Source: CANIGN01 sp041391385
GTDB lineage: Bacteria > Bdellovibrionota > UBA2428
DNA: 64,000 bases
Assembly: GCA_041391385.1 (NCBI GenBank)
Contig: JAWKOD010000006.1
Coordinates: 186,001-250,000, forward strand
Reading direction: 5' to 3'
Part shown: positions 8,084 to 16,851 of the stretch, one piece after another
How the letters are laid out: each line of letters starts with the position of its first letter
Position numbering within the stretch: position 1 is the first letter of the stretch
Translations under genes and position numbers: made by a program
Notes under the pieces: model-generated
Seen by the model: only the letters and a program-made list of their open reading frames with translations
What the model was told of the DNA's origin: nothing
The model's database searches: none

Positions 8084-8890
8084 ATGAAATTAAAATTAAC
8101 TAAATTAAGCCGTATATCTATGTCAGCTATGTTCGCGTCAGGATTAAGTTTTCCTGCTCTAGCTGCACAAAAAATAGTGGGAGGATCTGAAGCAAGTCGA
8201 GGGCAATTTCCATATATCATTTCTTTACAAAAAACCTCGTGGTTTAGTTCGTCTCGTCACTTTTGTGGAGGTTCACTCATTCATCCTAATTGGGTTTTGA
8301 CGGCTGCTCATTGTGTTGTCGGCCAATCCATAAGTTCTTTAAGAGTAAAGACAGGACTTCATTCAATGAGTGATACAAGTGGAGTGGAAACGATTCGTGT
8401 ATCAAAGGCGATTGTACACCCTTCTTATAGAAGCAGTACAAGCGACTATGATTTTGCCCTTCTAAAGTTAAGTACAAAATCCAACAAACCTTATGTGGCA
8501 GTGAATAGAGATGAACTGTCTATTCCAAGCAATGAAAACATTGCGCCACTTGTTACAGTAGCGGGTTGGGGAGCAACGTCTGAAGGGGGAGGAGTAGCGA
8601 GTCGTTTGAGACACGTGAGTGTTCCTTTGATTGATCAAGCTAAGTGTAACTCAGCTTATTCTGGGCAAATTACATCTAGGATGTTGTGCGCAGGCCGCAC
8701 AAGTGGCGGTAAGGATTCTTGCCAAGGCGATAGCGGCGGCCCACTCATCATAAAAGAAAATAACGGCGAAGTGCGTTTAGTTGGTGTTGTAAGTTGGGGT
8801 GATGGTTGTGCTCGTCCAAACAAATACGGCGTTTACTCTAAGGTGAATTCTGTCATTTCTTGGCTCTCTAAAGAAATTCTAGGAAGATAA
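8084..8890 (+). CDS. Secreted trypsin-like serine protease (family S1A)
   Basis: A 268-aa exported chymotrypsin-fold protease with a signal peptide (residues 1-28, ending ALAA). Lys30-Ile31 forms a classic zymogen activation site, IVGG. The catalytic triad is His76 (LTAAHC), Asp123 (YDFALLKL) and Ser217 (GDSGGP). Asp211, six residues before the catalytic Ser (KDSCQGDSGG), is the S1-pocket Asp that gives trypsin-like Arg/Lys specificity. Cysteines at 61 and 77 flank the His as usual. The length is that of a single catalytic domain. Trypsin-like proteases are abundant in Bdellovibrio-like bacteria, where a role in prey digestion is supposed but not shown for this gene. It ends 4 bases from the convergent sigma factor gene. 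Confidence 0.95.
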   Translation: MKLKLTKLSRISMSAMFASGLSFPALAAQKIVGGSEASRGQFPYIISLQKTSWFSSSRHFCGGSLIHPNWVLTAAHCVVGQSISSLRVKTGLHSMSDTSGVETIRVSKAIVHPSYRSSTSDYDFALLKLSTKSNKPYVAVNRDELSIPSNENIAPLVTVAGWGATSEGGGVASRLRHVSVPLIDQAKCNSAYSGQITSRMLCAGRTSGGKDSCQGDSGGPLIIKENNGEVRLVGVVSWGDGCARPNKYGVYSKVNSVISWLSKEILGR

Positions 8891-8910
8891 CTCCTTAATC
8901 GAGAGTTATT
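8887..8910. terminator. Short hairpin between convergent genes
   Basis: ATAACTC and GAGTTAT form a 7-bp stem with a 9-base loop. The stem straddles the stop codons of the trypsin-like gene (plus) and the sigma factor gene (minus). The T tract after it is weak, so termination function is only suggested. Confidence 0.35.
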
Positions 8911-9911
8911 TCTGGGTAGTATTTGGAAAGGTACTCTTTGAGTTTCTTTTTGATTTGTTCTTCGATTTGGCGAGAGCGCTCCTTGGAAATGCCATAATCT
9001 TTGCCAAATTCTTCGAGTGTTACGGGCGTCTCTGAAAGGAGGCGCCTTTTTACGAAATCTTTTTCGCGGTCGTTGAGTTCATCTTGAAACTCTTCAAGTG
9101 CCTTGTGGATAAGCCAAGAGTCTTCGCGTTCTTCAAGTTCTGCTGAGGGAAGGCTGTTTTCCGACGCTAAAGTATTTTCAAAGCTGAGCGTATCGTCTCC
9201 ATCTTTGTCGGGACGAGGAGAAAGTGAGGAGTCTCTCCCGGACATGCGCTGTTGCATGGTTTCGACTTCGTCTTCTCTCACTCCTAAATTGTGGGCAATG
9301 GCTTTAACTTGGGGGTTGATTCCCAAACGCTCCCATTTTTCTTGTTCTTTTTTAAGTCTGTAAAAAAGCTTTTTTTGCGCAGCGGTTGTTCCAATTCGAA
9401 CGATCGACCAGTTCTTTAAAAGATAATCTCGGATGTAGCTTCTTATCCACCAAACAGCGTAAGTGGTGAGTCTGACTTCTTTATAAGGGTTGAAGTGATG
9501 CACAGCTTGAATAAGGCCGATATTTCCTTCCTGGATGAGGTCTAATATTTTGTGTCCGAAGCGGGCATATTCAAAAGAAATTTTTACAACAAAGCGAAGG
9601 TTGCTTTGAATGAGGCGACGAATAGAGGCTGGGTCTTTTTCGTCATAGGCTTTGCGGGCAAGTTCCTGTTCTTCCGAAAGCTTGAGGAGAGGAATTTTAT
9701 GTATTTGTCTGAGGTAAAGAGCAAGCGGGTCGTCAGTAGGGATCGAAGGAGGTAGGGGGTGTTTTTGAACGGCAGGTAAAAAGGCGCCTTCCTTGCTAAG
9801 CTCTTTATCGATGTCTTGATTTAGAGCTGCCTCAGACAAAGAATCCGCTTCCAAAACATCAACGGGGCGCTTGGCCTTCTTGATTGTTTTTGAAGCGGAC
9901 TTTTTCTTCAT
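8895..9911 (-). CDS. RpoH-like (sigma32 type) RNA polymerase sigma factor
   Basis: A 338-aa sigma70-family factor. After about 55 variable, Lys-rich N-terminal residues come region 1.2 (DDPLALYLRQI), region 2 (SNLRFVVKISFEY, LDLIQEGNIGL, LTTYAVWWIRSYI), region 3 and region 4, whose helix-turn-helix is TLEEFGKDYGISKERSRQIE. The segment AAQKKLFYRLKKEQ after region 2.4 is the RpoH-type feature, which points to a heat-shock or alternative factor rather than the housekeeping RpoD; region 1.1 is absent. The acidic Asp/Ser-rich stretch between regions 3 and 4 is an insertion compared with E. coli RpoH. ssb lies 33 bases upstream in the same direction, so the two may be cotranscribed. Target promoters cannot be deduced. 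Confidence 0.82.
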   Translation of the reverse strand: MKKKSASKTIKKAKRPVDVLEADSLSEAALNQDIDKELSKEGAFLPAVQKHPLPPSIPTDDPLALYLRQIHKIPLLKLSEEQELARKAYDEKDPASIRRLIQSNLRFVVKISFEYARFGHKILDLIQEGNIGLIQAVHHFNPYKEVRLTTYAVWWIRSYIRDYLLKNWSIVRIGTTAAQKKLFYRLKKEQEKWERLGINPQVKAIAHNLGVREDEVETMQQRMSGRDSSLSPRPDKDGDDTLSFENTLASENSLPSAELEEREDSWLIHKALEEFQDELNDREKDFVKRRLLSETPVTLEEFGKDYGISKERSRQIEEQIKKKLKEYLSKYYPEITLD

Positions 9912-9944
9912 TTACAAAAGTATTCAACAGAGCGAGGGCAGTGT

Positions 9945-10373
9945 CTAGAATGGAATTTCGTCGCTGCTGCCTTCTTGGCTGCCTGAGAAATCAGGAGGAG
10001 CGCCAAAGGGATCGTCACCTACAGGCTCAGCGCTTCTAGAGGCTTGAGAGTCCAAAAATTGAACAGTCGTTGCTACGATTTCAGTGGTGTAGCGTTTTTG
10101 ACCTTCTTTATCGTCCCACGCACGTGTTTGAAGACGACCTTCTACGTAAGCTTTGCGGCCTTTTGTGAGGTATTTAGCAACGAGTTCAGCAGGTTTTCCC
10201 CAAACAACTACTTTGTGCCACTCAGTACGTTCTTGTTTTTGTCCGTTTTTATCGTTCCAGTTTTCGCTAGTTGCCAGTGAAAAATTTGCAACAGCTTGAC
10301 CTTGAGGTGTGTGTCTCAGTTCAGGGTCTTTTCCTAGATTTCCGATCAAAATAACTTTATTGATTCCAGCCAT
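9945..10373 (-). CDS. ssb: Single-stranded DNA-binding protein
   Basis: A 142-aa SSB that coats single-stranded DNA in replication and repair. The N-terminal OB fold begins MAGINKVILIGNLGKDPE, continues with FSLATSENW and ends in VEGRLQTR. A Gly/Ser/Pro-rich linker leads to the conserved acidic tip DEIPF, which recruits partner proteins. The ATG at 10373 is chosen because MAGINKV is the family start; an upstream in-frame ATG at 10418 would add 15 atypical residues. It is followed closely by the sigma factor gene. Confidence 0.96.
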   Translation of the reverse strand: MAGINKVILIGNLGKDPELRHTPQGQAVANFSLATSENWNDKNGQKQERTEWHKVVVWGKPAELVAKYLTKGRKAYVEGRLQTRAWDDKEGQKRYTTEIVATTVQFLDSQASRSAEPVGDDPFGAPPDFSGSQEGSSDEIPF

Positions 10374-10514
10374 AATATAATTTTTAAAACCTTTCTTAGT
10401 AACAATAAATTGCTTCAACTCTTATAACATAGAGTAGGGACAGGACTAGATATCCTCTAGACTCTCTGCATAGACTTGCCAGCGCCAAGGCGCCTGTTAG
10501 ACTAGACCTTGCAA

Positions 10515-11642
10515 ATGTCAGGCCTGAAAATCCTATTAAAAAAACACCTTAGCTCAAAAGACGCTCGGCCTGCGGTGCGTTGGATGAACCGCTTTGCGAT
10601 CATTGCTTGTTCCATTGGAATTTGTGCTTGGCTCACCACATTGAACGTGATGGAGGGCTTGCAAAAAGAAATTCGGCTCCAGCACTTAGCGATTAAACCG
10701 CATATTTTGCTTGAGGGACCCTTGCGGAAGGATCTCGATACTGTGGCAGCTCTGGTGAAGAAACGTTTTGGAGATCAAATTTCTCGCATTGATGTGAAGC
10801 TGCAAATGGAAGGGCTCCTCGAGCCTCTTAAAGACGGTAAAATTTACACAGGTTCAGGCGTTGTAATCGAAGGAAGCGACGATGTTGAGCCCGGGACAGT
10901 GCTTCTGGGCGATGAGTTGGGGAGTGTTTTGAATTCTGAGTCCATGGAGTCTTTTAGAATTCGAAATGTTTGGAATTTAGAAGGAGCTCCTTTGGAGCTT
11001 AGGTCTGGGGGCATGAGGCGCAGTGGACTTTTTGATGTCGATCGTTTTTATGTATGGGTTTCTAACGAAGACCTTAAGCTTTGGTTAGGAGATAATTCTT
11101 ACAAGTCTCGCATAGAGATAGCTCTTAAGGATCCCTTTCAGGCTCCAATTCTTGCAACTCAAATAAAAGAAATTGATCCCAACTTTCGAGATTGGAAGGA
11201 ACTGGATTTTGCTCTTTGGCACTCGCTTGATTTAGAGAAAAAGGCGATGGCTTTGGCGCTCTTTTTTGTGGTTCTTTTTGGAGCTTTAGCGGTGAGTTCT
11301 TCTTTGAGTTTAAGAATTGCTGAGAAACGTCGAGAGATTGGTTTGTTGAGAGCCATTGGCGCCACTCAAAATGAAATATTTTGGGTTTTTGAATTAGAGG
11401 CTATTTTTATTGCGGCTTTTTCTTTTGTAATTGGTGTAATCTTGTCGGCAATCGTTTCTTGGGCCATTGATAGTTGGGGAATGCTTCCAAAGTTTTTTTA
11501 CTCACAAAACCTCCCTGTCGATTGGTCGTGGACTCGTGTTGTTGTTCTTTATTCTATTAGTCTCGCGACTGTAGCTTTGGTGAGCGCTATTCCCGCAAGG
11601 CGTCTCTTTAAGTGGGACATTGCTTCATTGTTAAGGTCATAG
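10515..11642 (+). CDS. FtsX/LolC-type ABC transporter permease
   Basis: A 375-aa inner-membrane protein with the MacB/FtsX/LolC layout: one N-terminal membrane helix (about 24-45), a large periplasmic domain (about 46-235), then three helices (about 238-262, 286-310, 338-358). The cytoplasmic segment AEKRREIGLLRAIGAT is the ABC-permease signature that couples to an ATPase. The closest relatives appear to be LolC/LolE, which release lipoproteins for transport to the outer membrane; at 375 aa it is a little short for LolC. No LolD-type ATPase or second permease is adjacent, so it is an orphan subunit. Start: ATG at 10515 (a TTG lies two codons earlier); neither has a convincing RBS. Confidence 0.8.
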   Translation: MSGLKILLKKHLSSKDARPAVRWMNRFAIIACSIGICAWLTTLNVMEGLQKEIRLQHLAIKPHILLEGPLRKDLDTVAALVKKRFGDQISRIDVKLQMEGLLEPLKDGKIYTGSGVVIEGSDDVEPGTVLLGDELGSVLNSESMESFRIRNVWNLEGAPLELRSGGMRRSGLFDVDRFYVWVSNEDLKLWLGDNSYKSRIEIALKDPFQAPILATQIKEIDPNFRDWKELDFALWHSLDLEKKAMALALFFVVLFGALAVSSSLSLRIAEKRREIGLLRAIGATQNEIFWVFELEAIFIAAFSFVIGVILSAIVSWAIDSWGMLPKFFYSQNLPVDWSWTRVVVLYSISLATVALVSAIPARRLFKWDIASLLRS

Positions 11643-11859
11643 CATTTGGATGGGATAAGCCTTAAGGGAAGGGGTGTGATTCTGGGCAAGCACTTAAATA
11701 TCAAACAATCCTAGATGCTTAGCTAAAATACCTGAGATGTCTTTACTGAGTTAATCAGTGCCTAAGTATTTCACGGGTGTAAGAAATGTGATCTAAATTA
11801 AGGGCTAAGTTCTTAAAAATGAAGGAAAAAGTAGAGTTGCTACGAATTATAATAGGGGA

Positions 11860-13716
11860 ATGAAGCAGCTGAGGGGAGATGTGCGGAATGCGCCCATAGT
11901 TATAGGCTTGGGGGTTCTTTTAGCCTTCGCTTCGATTGCAAAAGAATCTCAAGAAGCTCCTCACTATTATGAAGATCTTTTTGATCAGGTTCTAGGGGAT
12001 CAAAGCGTTGAAAATGTGAAGCTACTAGATAAAGCCTTACAGACACCCTCAAATCACTTTGAGTATCCCTCACTTACTCCGTTTCATAAATTATCAGCTA
12101 GAGAGCCGTCTTTTAAGCTTTATGGATTTGATGGATCTAAACCGAGGAAAAAACTTAGAGAAGATATTGCTTCAAAGTTAATGCTTGTAGATATCGTTAA
12201 AGCCTCTGACTTGTATAGAAGTTTTGAGTTTGATGGAAAAAAGATAAGAGAGAATCCACGTGAGATTTCAAATATGAGTGGGCCTCTGCTTTCATTCTTT
12301 TATTATGATGCCTATAAAATGAGCAATGCAGATAAGGATGAATTACTTGAAGAGGCCATTCTTTCTCGATTTAATGAGCAAAGTGCAAAACGAAAGTTGG
12401 AGATTGTCGATCCTCAAAGAGCAAAAGTTCTTTCAAATTGTGATGATAAGAATGGGACGCCTTCTGTAACAATCGTTGCTATGTCGGCATTGCCGAATGA
12501 TAACGACTCCACTTTAGATTTAGTTACTCATCACTTCGTCTTTGAGGAAACAAGGAGTTTTATTAAAAGAAAAGTGGGTTTGGGTACAAGTCCTCAAGCA
12601 ATTTGTGAGGCGTATGTTAAAGATTTAAATCAAGCTTTAGATTCAGCAAAAATAAATAACGCCCTTTATGTCCTAAAAGCTGAAGGTGCTTCTATTTGGT
12701 TTGACGAAATACCTCGTTTTAATATGGGGGAATTTGCAGATACGTGCAAGTCGGAAGTCGAAGCTACTTGGAGAAAAGCAAAAATTCAAGTTGAGCTAGC
12801 TATGCCTTTAAAAGATGAGAGTGGAGCAGACGTCATTCAAGAATATAAAGAGGCAATCGTTAAATGTCGTGAGTTAACTAAAGCTGAGCAACTTAGCATT
12901 GCCAACAGGCAGGTAGAAGTTGCTAACTTAAGGCAACAAGCAATTAATAATGTGAATTTACATAGTAATGATAATGATGATTGGTCAAGAAATTACACTC
13001 GGGTTATTCAGGATCCTCGCTATCAAGTCCCCCGACAAATAAATACAAATACTTCTTTAGCACTAGCTTATAAGGAATATCATCCTCCTAAAAATGAAAG
13101 CTCTGAGGAAAGGGAACAGCGATTGGCTGATGCTAAGGCTGCTCAACAGGAAATTGCATTGAATAGAGAGAAGAAAGCAGAAGAAGCAAGGCTTCTAGCT
13201 GAACAAAGGCTACTTGAAGAAAAGCAGTATATGGAAAAAAAAACGGAATGGAACAAGCAATGGCTTGAAGCTTATCGAAATGGCATTTCAGGTTTCTCTG
13301 GTGATTTCTCTTCTATGATGAGAACTATTAACGCAAATAGACTCAATGTAGAGACTGAGTTTTTAGGTAGAAAAGAAAACGCTGCTTTGGCAAGAGCGAA
13401 GGCTCGAATTGAACTTAGAGAATCTCAGTTTAAATTGAGGGCCTATACTCCGTCTCAGTATAAGGCTTCGAGTATACCCAAGAACCATGAAGAGGCCAAA
13501 GAGCTTTCAATGAGACGAGAGGCAGAACTTTTTGCTTTAATGGAACGAACAAAAGAACATCAGGCGTATTTGAGTAATCATTCGACTATTGCTTTTCCGT
13601 CGCATTTAAACGAGAACGAAAGATACGATTATCTTATGAGGTATTTGGATCAACTCGAAAAAGATTCTTTTGAAAGTGAATATGCTCGTATTAAAAAGTT
13701 AAAAGAAAAAAACTAA
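11860..13716 (+). CDS. Unknown exported coiled-coil protein
   Basis: I do not recognise this 618-aa protein. A hydrophobic stretch near the N-terminus (VIGLGVLLAFASIA, about 14-27) is probably an uncleaved or cleavable signal. Residues about 420-480 are strongly charged and Glu/Lys/Ala-rich, a likely coiled coil, and the C-terminal third is also helical and charged. There are only a few cysteines (for example in LSNCDDKNG and KSEVEATW regions). The ATG at 11860 has an AGGGG directly next to it, too close for good spacing. A GTG at 11881 has GAGG six bases upstream and would give the cleaner signal MRNAPIVIGLG. A perfect TATAAT at 11848-11853 fits that shorter start. It stands alone, convergent with cstA. 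Confidence 0.7.
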   Translation: MKQLRGDVRNAPIVIGLGVLLAFASIAKESQEAPHYYEDLFDQVLGDQSVENVKLLDKALQTPSNHFEYPSLTPFHKLSAREPSFKLYGFDGSKPRKKLREDIASKLMLVDIVKASDLYRSFEFDGKKIRENPREISNMSGPLLSFFYYDAYKMSNADKDELLEEAILSRFNEQSAKRKLEIVDPQRAKVLSNCDDKNGTPSVTIVAMSALPNDNDSTLDLVTHHFVFEETRSFIKRKVGLGTSPQAICEAYVKDLNQALDSAKINNALYVLKAEGASIWFDEIPRFNMGEFADTCKSEVEATWRKAKIQVELAMPLKDESGADVIQEYKEAIVKCRELTKAEQLSIANRQVEVANLRQQAINNVNLHSNDNDDWSRNYTRVIQDPRYQVPRQINTNTSLALAYKEYHPPKNESSEEREQRLADAKAAQQEIALNREKKAEEARLLAEQRLLEEKQYMEKKTEWNKQWLEAYRNGISGFSGDFSSMMRTINANRLNVETEFLGRKENAALARAKARIELRESQFKLRAYTPSQYKASSIPKNHEEAKELSMRREAELFALMERTKEHQAYLSNHSTIAFPSHLNENERYDYLMRYLDQLEKDSFESEYARIKKLKEKN

Positions 13717-13741
13717 GATTCTAATCAAGGAGTCTTATAAA

Positions 13742-15427
13742 TTAAACTAAAACTGTTTCGTGATTGGCCTGGGGGAGTGTAAATGCTTTCCAGGATTCTT
13801 TTAAGATTAAAAGGCCAAGGATAAAAAGTCCCAAAGCAATTCCGCCAAGTAAGTTGAAACCTTGCTCGTAAAACATAAGAGCTAAGGCACTGAGAGTTAC
13901 CAAAAGCATTAAAATCATAGGAACGAGTGCAAAAATGTATTTTCTTCCTGTACGCTTTAACCACACGGTTACTGCAAGTAAAGCAAGTGCTGCTAAAAGT
14001 TGATTACTCGCTCCAAAGATAGGCCAGATGGCTTTCCAAAGAGGTATTGGATTTCCACTCGCATCTGTGAGTGTCATAAAGGCAAATATTGCTGGCACTG
14101 CAATGGCAAGTGCCGTCGCTATTATTCTGTTTTTTGAAACTGCGTTGTCCCAAGAGAAAATATCTTGAATAATGTAACGGCTAATTCGCGTACACGTATC
14201 AAGAGTCGTTAACAAAAATGTTGAAATTGCAAGATAAGCAAAATGAGTTCCTGTGGATTGAGAAAGGCCTAATGAGCTTAAGAAGTTTCCTATTCCATTT
14301 GCGAATACAGAGAGTGGGCTCCCGAAGCTTTCTTTTTGAAAACTTAAGATTATAACGGTTGTGAGTGAAATCACGGCAACGAGACCTTCGATAAGCATGG
14401 CTCCGTAGCCAATTTTAAAGGCATCACTTTCACTTTTAACTTGTCTGGCAGTAGTTCCCGCCGAAACCAGGGAGTGAAATCCACTGCAGGCTCCGCATGC
14501 GATTGTAATAAAAAGAACAGGGAAGATCATTCCTAGGGGAGCGATGCCAATGTTCTTAAGTTCGCTTTCCATAACCACTGCTGGCCAATGAGCGGTGAGT
14601 GCCGTGTTGCCTTGAAAAACTCCAAGTACGATTCCAATAGCTCCACCAAGAATGGCTCCATAAAGGAGAAAGCTAGATAGAAAGTCTCTCGGTTGTAGAA
14701 GCGCCCATACGGGGGTGATGCTTGCTACAAAGCAATAAATCAAAAGCATAGCTGACCAGAAAAACTTTTGGGATCCTAAGAATTCTGGTACTCCAGTAAT
14801 AGGGTACCATTCACCGGCTGCGATACCGAGTAGAAGTAAGGGCAAGAAAACAACGAGTTGCTTACTGAGTGAAAAGTTCTTGAAAAGTTTTGTGCTGATC
14901 CCAAAAACCACAGCCAACAAAATAAAAAGATTACTTGAAGTAGCTACGTTTCCTTCTTGAGTAAAGGTGAGTGCCGTTAAATCAAGAAAAACAATGATGA
15001 CATAAAGAAGTGCGAGATAAATGAAAACAAGAAATAGTTTTCCAGCAAAACTCCCCATGTAATCACGTGCCACATCGGCAACGTTACCTGCCTTGTGTCT
15101 CATAGAAGCCAGAAGAGATCCTAAATCATGAACCCCGCCGACAAATATTGATCCTAGGATGATCCATAAAAGAGCCGGGAGCCAGCCAAAATAGAGAGCG
15201 GCCAAGACAGGTCCAACTATAGGACCAGCGCCCGCAATAGAAGAGAAGTGATGTCCAAATACGACAAAAGGATTTGTGGGGACAAAATCCACATTGTCTT
15301 GCATGGAATAGGAGGGGGCTTTGTTTTTATCGCTTAAGCCGAAGGCTTTTTTAAGGAAGTCACCATAGTATTTGTATGCGAATGCAAAAATGAGGGCCGA
15401 TCCAACGAGTAAAGCGAGTAATGCCAT
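13742..15427 (-). CDS. cstA: CstA-family peptide/pyruvate transporter
   Basis: A 561-aa multi-spanning inner-membrane protein of the carbon starvation CstA family, whose members take up peptides or pyruvate when carbon is scarce. Signatures seen are the N-terminal NPFVVFGHHFSSIAGAGPIVGP region (residues about 52-73), GGVHDLGSL and a CGACSGFHSLVSAGTTARQ segment with about 14-16 hydrophobic helices. It is shorter than E. coli CstA (701 aa) but within the range of other family members. No LytS/LytT-type sensor is adjacent. The ATG at 15427 is preceded by the 24-nt motif also found before purK. Its substrate cannot be decided here. Confidence 0.93.
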   Translation of the reverse strand: MALLALLVGSALIFAFAYKYYGDFLKKAFGLSDKNKAPSYSMQDNVDFVPTNPFVVFGHHFSSIAGAGPIVGPVLAALYFGWLPALLWIILGSIFVGGVHDLGSLLASMRHKAGNVADVARDYMGSFAGKLFLVFIYLALLYVIIVFLDLTALTFTQEGNVATSSNLFILLAVVFGISTKLFKNFSLSKQLVVFLPLLLLGIAAGEWYPITGVPEFLGSQKFFWSAMLLIYCFVASITPVWALLQPRDFLSSFLLYGAILGGAIGIVLGVFQGNTALTAHWPAVVMESELKNIGIAPLGMIFPVLFITIACGACSGFHSLVSAGTTARQVKSESDAFKIGYGAMLIEGLVAVISLTTVIILSFQKESFGSPLSVFANGIGNFLSSLGLSQSTGTHFAYLAISTFLLTTLDTCTRISRYIIQDIFSWDNAVSKNRIIATALAIAVPAIFAFMTLTDASGNPIPLWKAIWPIFGASNQLLAALALLAVTVWLKRTGRKYIFALVPMILMLLVTLSALALMFYEQGFNLLGGIALGLFILGLLILKESWKAFTLPQANHETVLV

Positions 15428-15438
15428 GTTGAGTGTTT

Positions 15439-15462
15439 AAAGGTGCCTAGCCCCTTTGTCCA
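15439..15462 (-). repeat. 24-nt motif shared with the purK leader
   Basis: Read on the minus strand, this sequence equals 3616-3639 at 23 of 24 positions. It ends 12 bases before the cstA ATG, close to the spacing seen at purK, which suggests a shared leader function or a small dispersed repeat. Confidence 0.6.
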
Positions 15463-15594
15463 TAAAGATGAGGGTCTTGTGCTCTCAGAGAGTATTTTAA
15501 GGGTTTGTGAGGACATTACGTGGCCTTTGATTGCCTTAAAGGCACCTCTTTATCGTTGATATGGGGGTCTGTGCAGATTAGGTTTTTGCACACG

Positions 15595-16851
15595 ATGGTG
15601 CAGTCGAAAACTAGATTATGGGTATTAATTTTTCTATTTGTATTTAGCTCAAAAGCACGAGCAGAAGAATATACGGGGCAGTCCCCCTATAGGTTGCTAT
15701 TTTTAGAGCATTCTCCTAGCGGTGAAAAGTTTGACTACAGCAAAGATGTTTTACAAGTCTCAGATAGAGAAAAGTTGAAAGAAGAGTTTTCTAAGAAAAT
15801 CTTAGGTTCAGTTGCAAAAGGAGTTCTTCCTTTAAGTGGAGTCATGGGCGGTACACTCGCTGTGCAAGATGTCGACTTTCTAACTTCTATTACCTCCATG
15901 GCATCACTTTTTTCTTCGGCGCTTAATGAGGTTATTCTTGATCCTGCATTTAGAGATCTTAAAGCACAAGACCCCTTTGAAGGAACTGTATATTTAATTC
16001 CCTATCAGGATGAGAGTCGAAATTTATTTTATAGTTCTGAAAAGATTTCTATGAGTCCAGAGAACCTGACGAATGTTCTAGGTGCCTCAAGGGATTCGAG
16101 CAAATTTGCAAAGACCGTTACGGAGCAGATCAAAGCCTTGCAGGCACTACGTGCAGATACTATTAACCCCGTTTTTCTATTAGGTTTAAAAAGTTCAATT
16201 CTTATCAACGATAAGAAAGCATGCGGGAGTGATATTGATTCTTGTCTTAAAGTAACAGCGCTTTTGGCGTTAAAAGCTACAGGCCCAGAAGGGATTCCAT
16301 TTACTCAAGCCAATGATCAGGTTGCTTTTGAGAAAATTGTAATCCCCGGTTCACGTGAGAATATGGCGACAGCTAATATGAGTTTGGTCATTCCATTGGT
16401 AAAAGCCTCTGGAGCAGAAGCTAGCAAGGGCCCGTGGCTTGAGGTTGAGTTTGGTGAGTTTGAAGCATTTGTGGATGGCACATTTAAACTTAAAGAGGCG
16501 AGGCGACAGGATATGGCACCTGGCATGCAAGGAAAAGCAAAGCTAGTAGCGGGAGCAACTGCGCCCGTGACCTTTAGCTTTAGTAGTTTGATTTTTGATT
16601 TAGAAAAGCAAGAAGTAGAGGGATTAAACGTTCTTACAAGCCTGGGTTATTTGAGTAAAAGAGGACGCCTGCCAATTGGTGGTTTTAAAGTGCAATCTGT
16701 AAATACTCAGTTTCAGGCTGAAATAAACAAAACGATTGAAGGCGAAATTAAAGCGCTTGAAGATCAGGCTCTTGCGGCAGCCGAGGATAAGCTTCAGTAC
16801 GCACCACTTCTTAAAGAAGCCTTAAGTTCTATTTTCGGGAGATTGAAATGA
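15595..16851 (+). CDS. Unknown secreted protein, partner of the PLD protein
   Basis: A 418-aa exported protein of unknown family. The ATG at 15595 gives a clean signal peptide (MVQSKTRLWVLIFLFVFSSKARA, cleavage before EEYTG); an in-frame GTG at 15520 would add 25 unlikely residues. The mature protein alternates strands and helices and ends in an amphipathic helical segment (about 365-415). Two cysteines lie close together in ACGSDIDSC. Its stop overlaps the start of the phospholipase D-like gene by 4 nt (ATGA), so the two are translationally coupled and probably act together; whether it is a chaperone, inhibitor or cofactor cannot be told. Confidence 0.75.
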   Translation: MVQSKTRLWVLIFLFVFSSKARAEEYTGQSPYRLLFLEHSPSGEKFDYSKDVLQVSDREKLKEEFSKKILGSVAKGVLPLSGVMGGTLAVQDVDFLTSITSMASLFSSALNEVILDPAFRDLKAQDPFEGTVYLIPYQDESRNLFYSSEKISMSPENLTNVLGASRDSSKFAKTVTEQIKALQALRADTINPVFLLGLKSSILINDKKACGSDIDSCLKVTALLALKATGPEGIPFTQANDQVAFEKIVIPGSRENMATANMSLVIPLVKASGAEASKGPWLEVEFGEFEAFVDGTFKLKEARRQDMAPGMQGKAKLVAGATAPVTFSFSSLIFDLEKQEVEGLNVLTSLGYLSKRGRLPIGGFKVQSVNTQFQAEINKTIEGEIKALEDQALAAAEDKLQYAPLLKEALSSIFGRLK

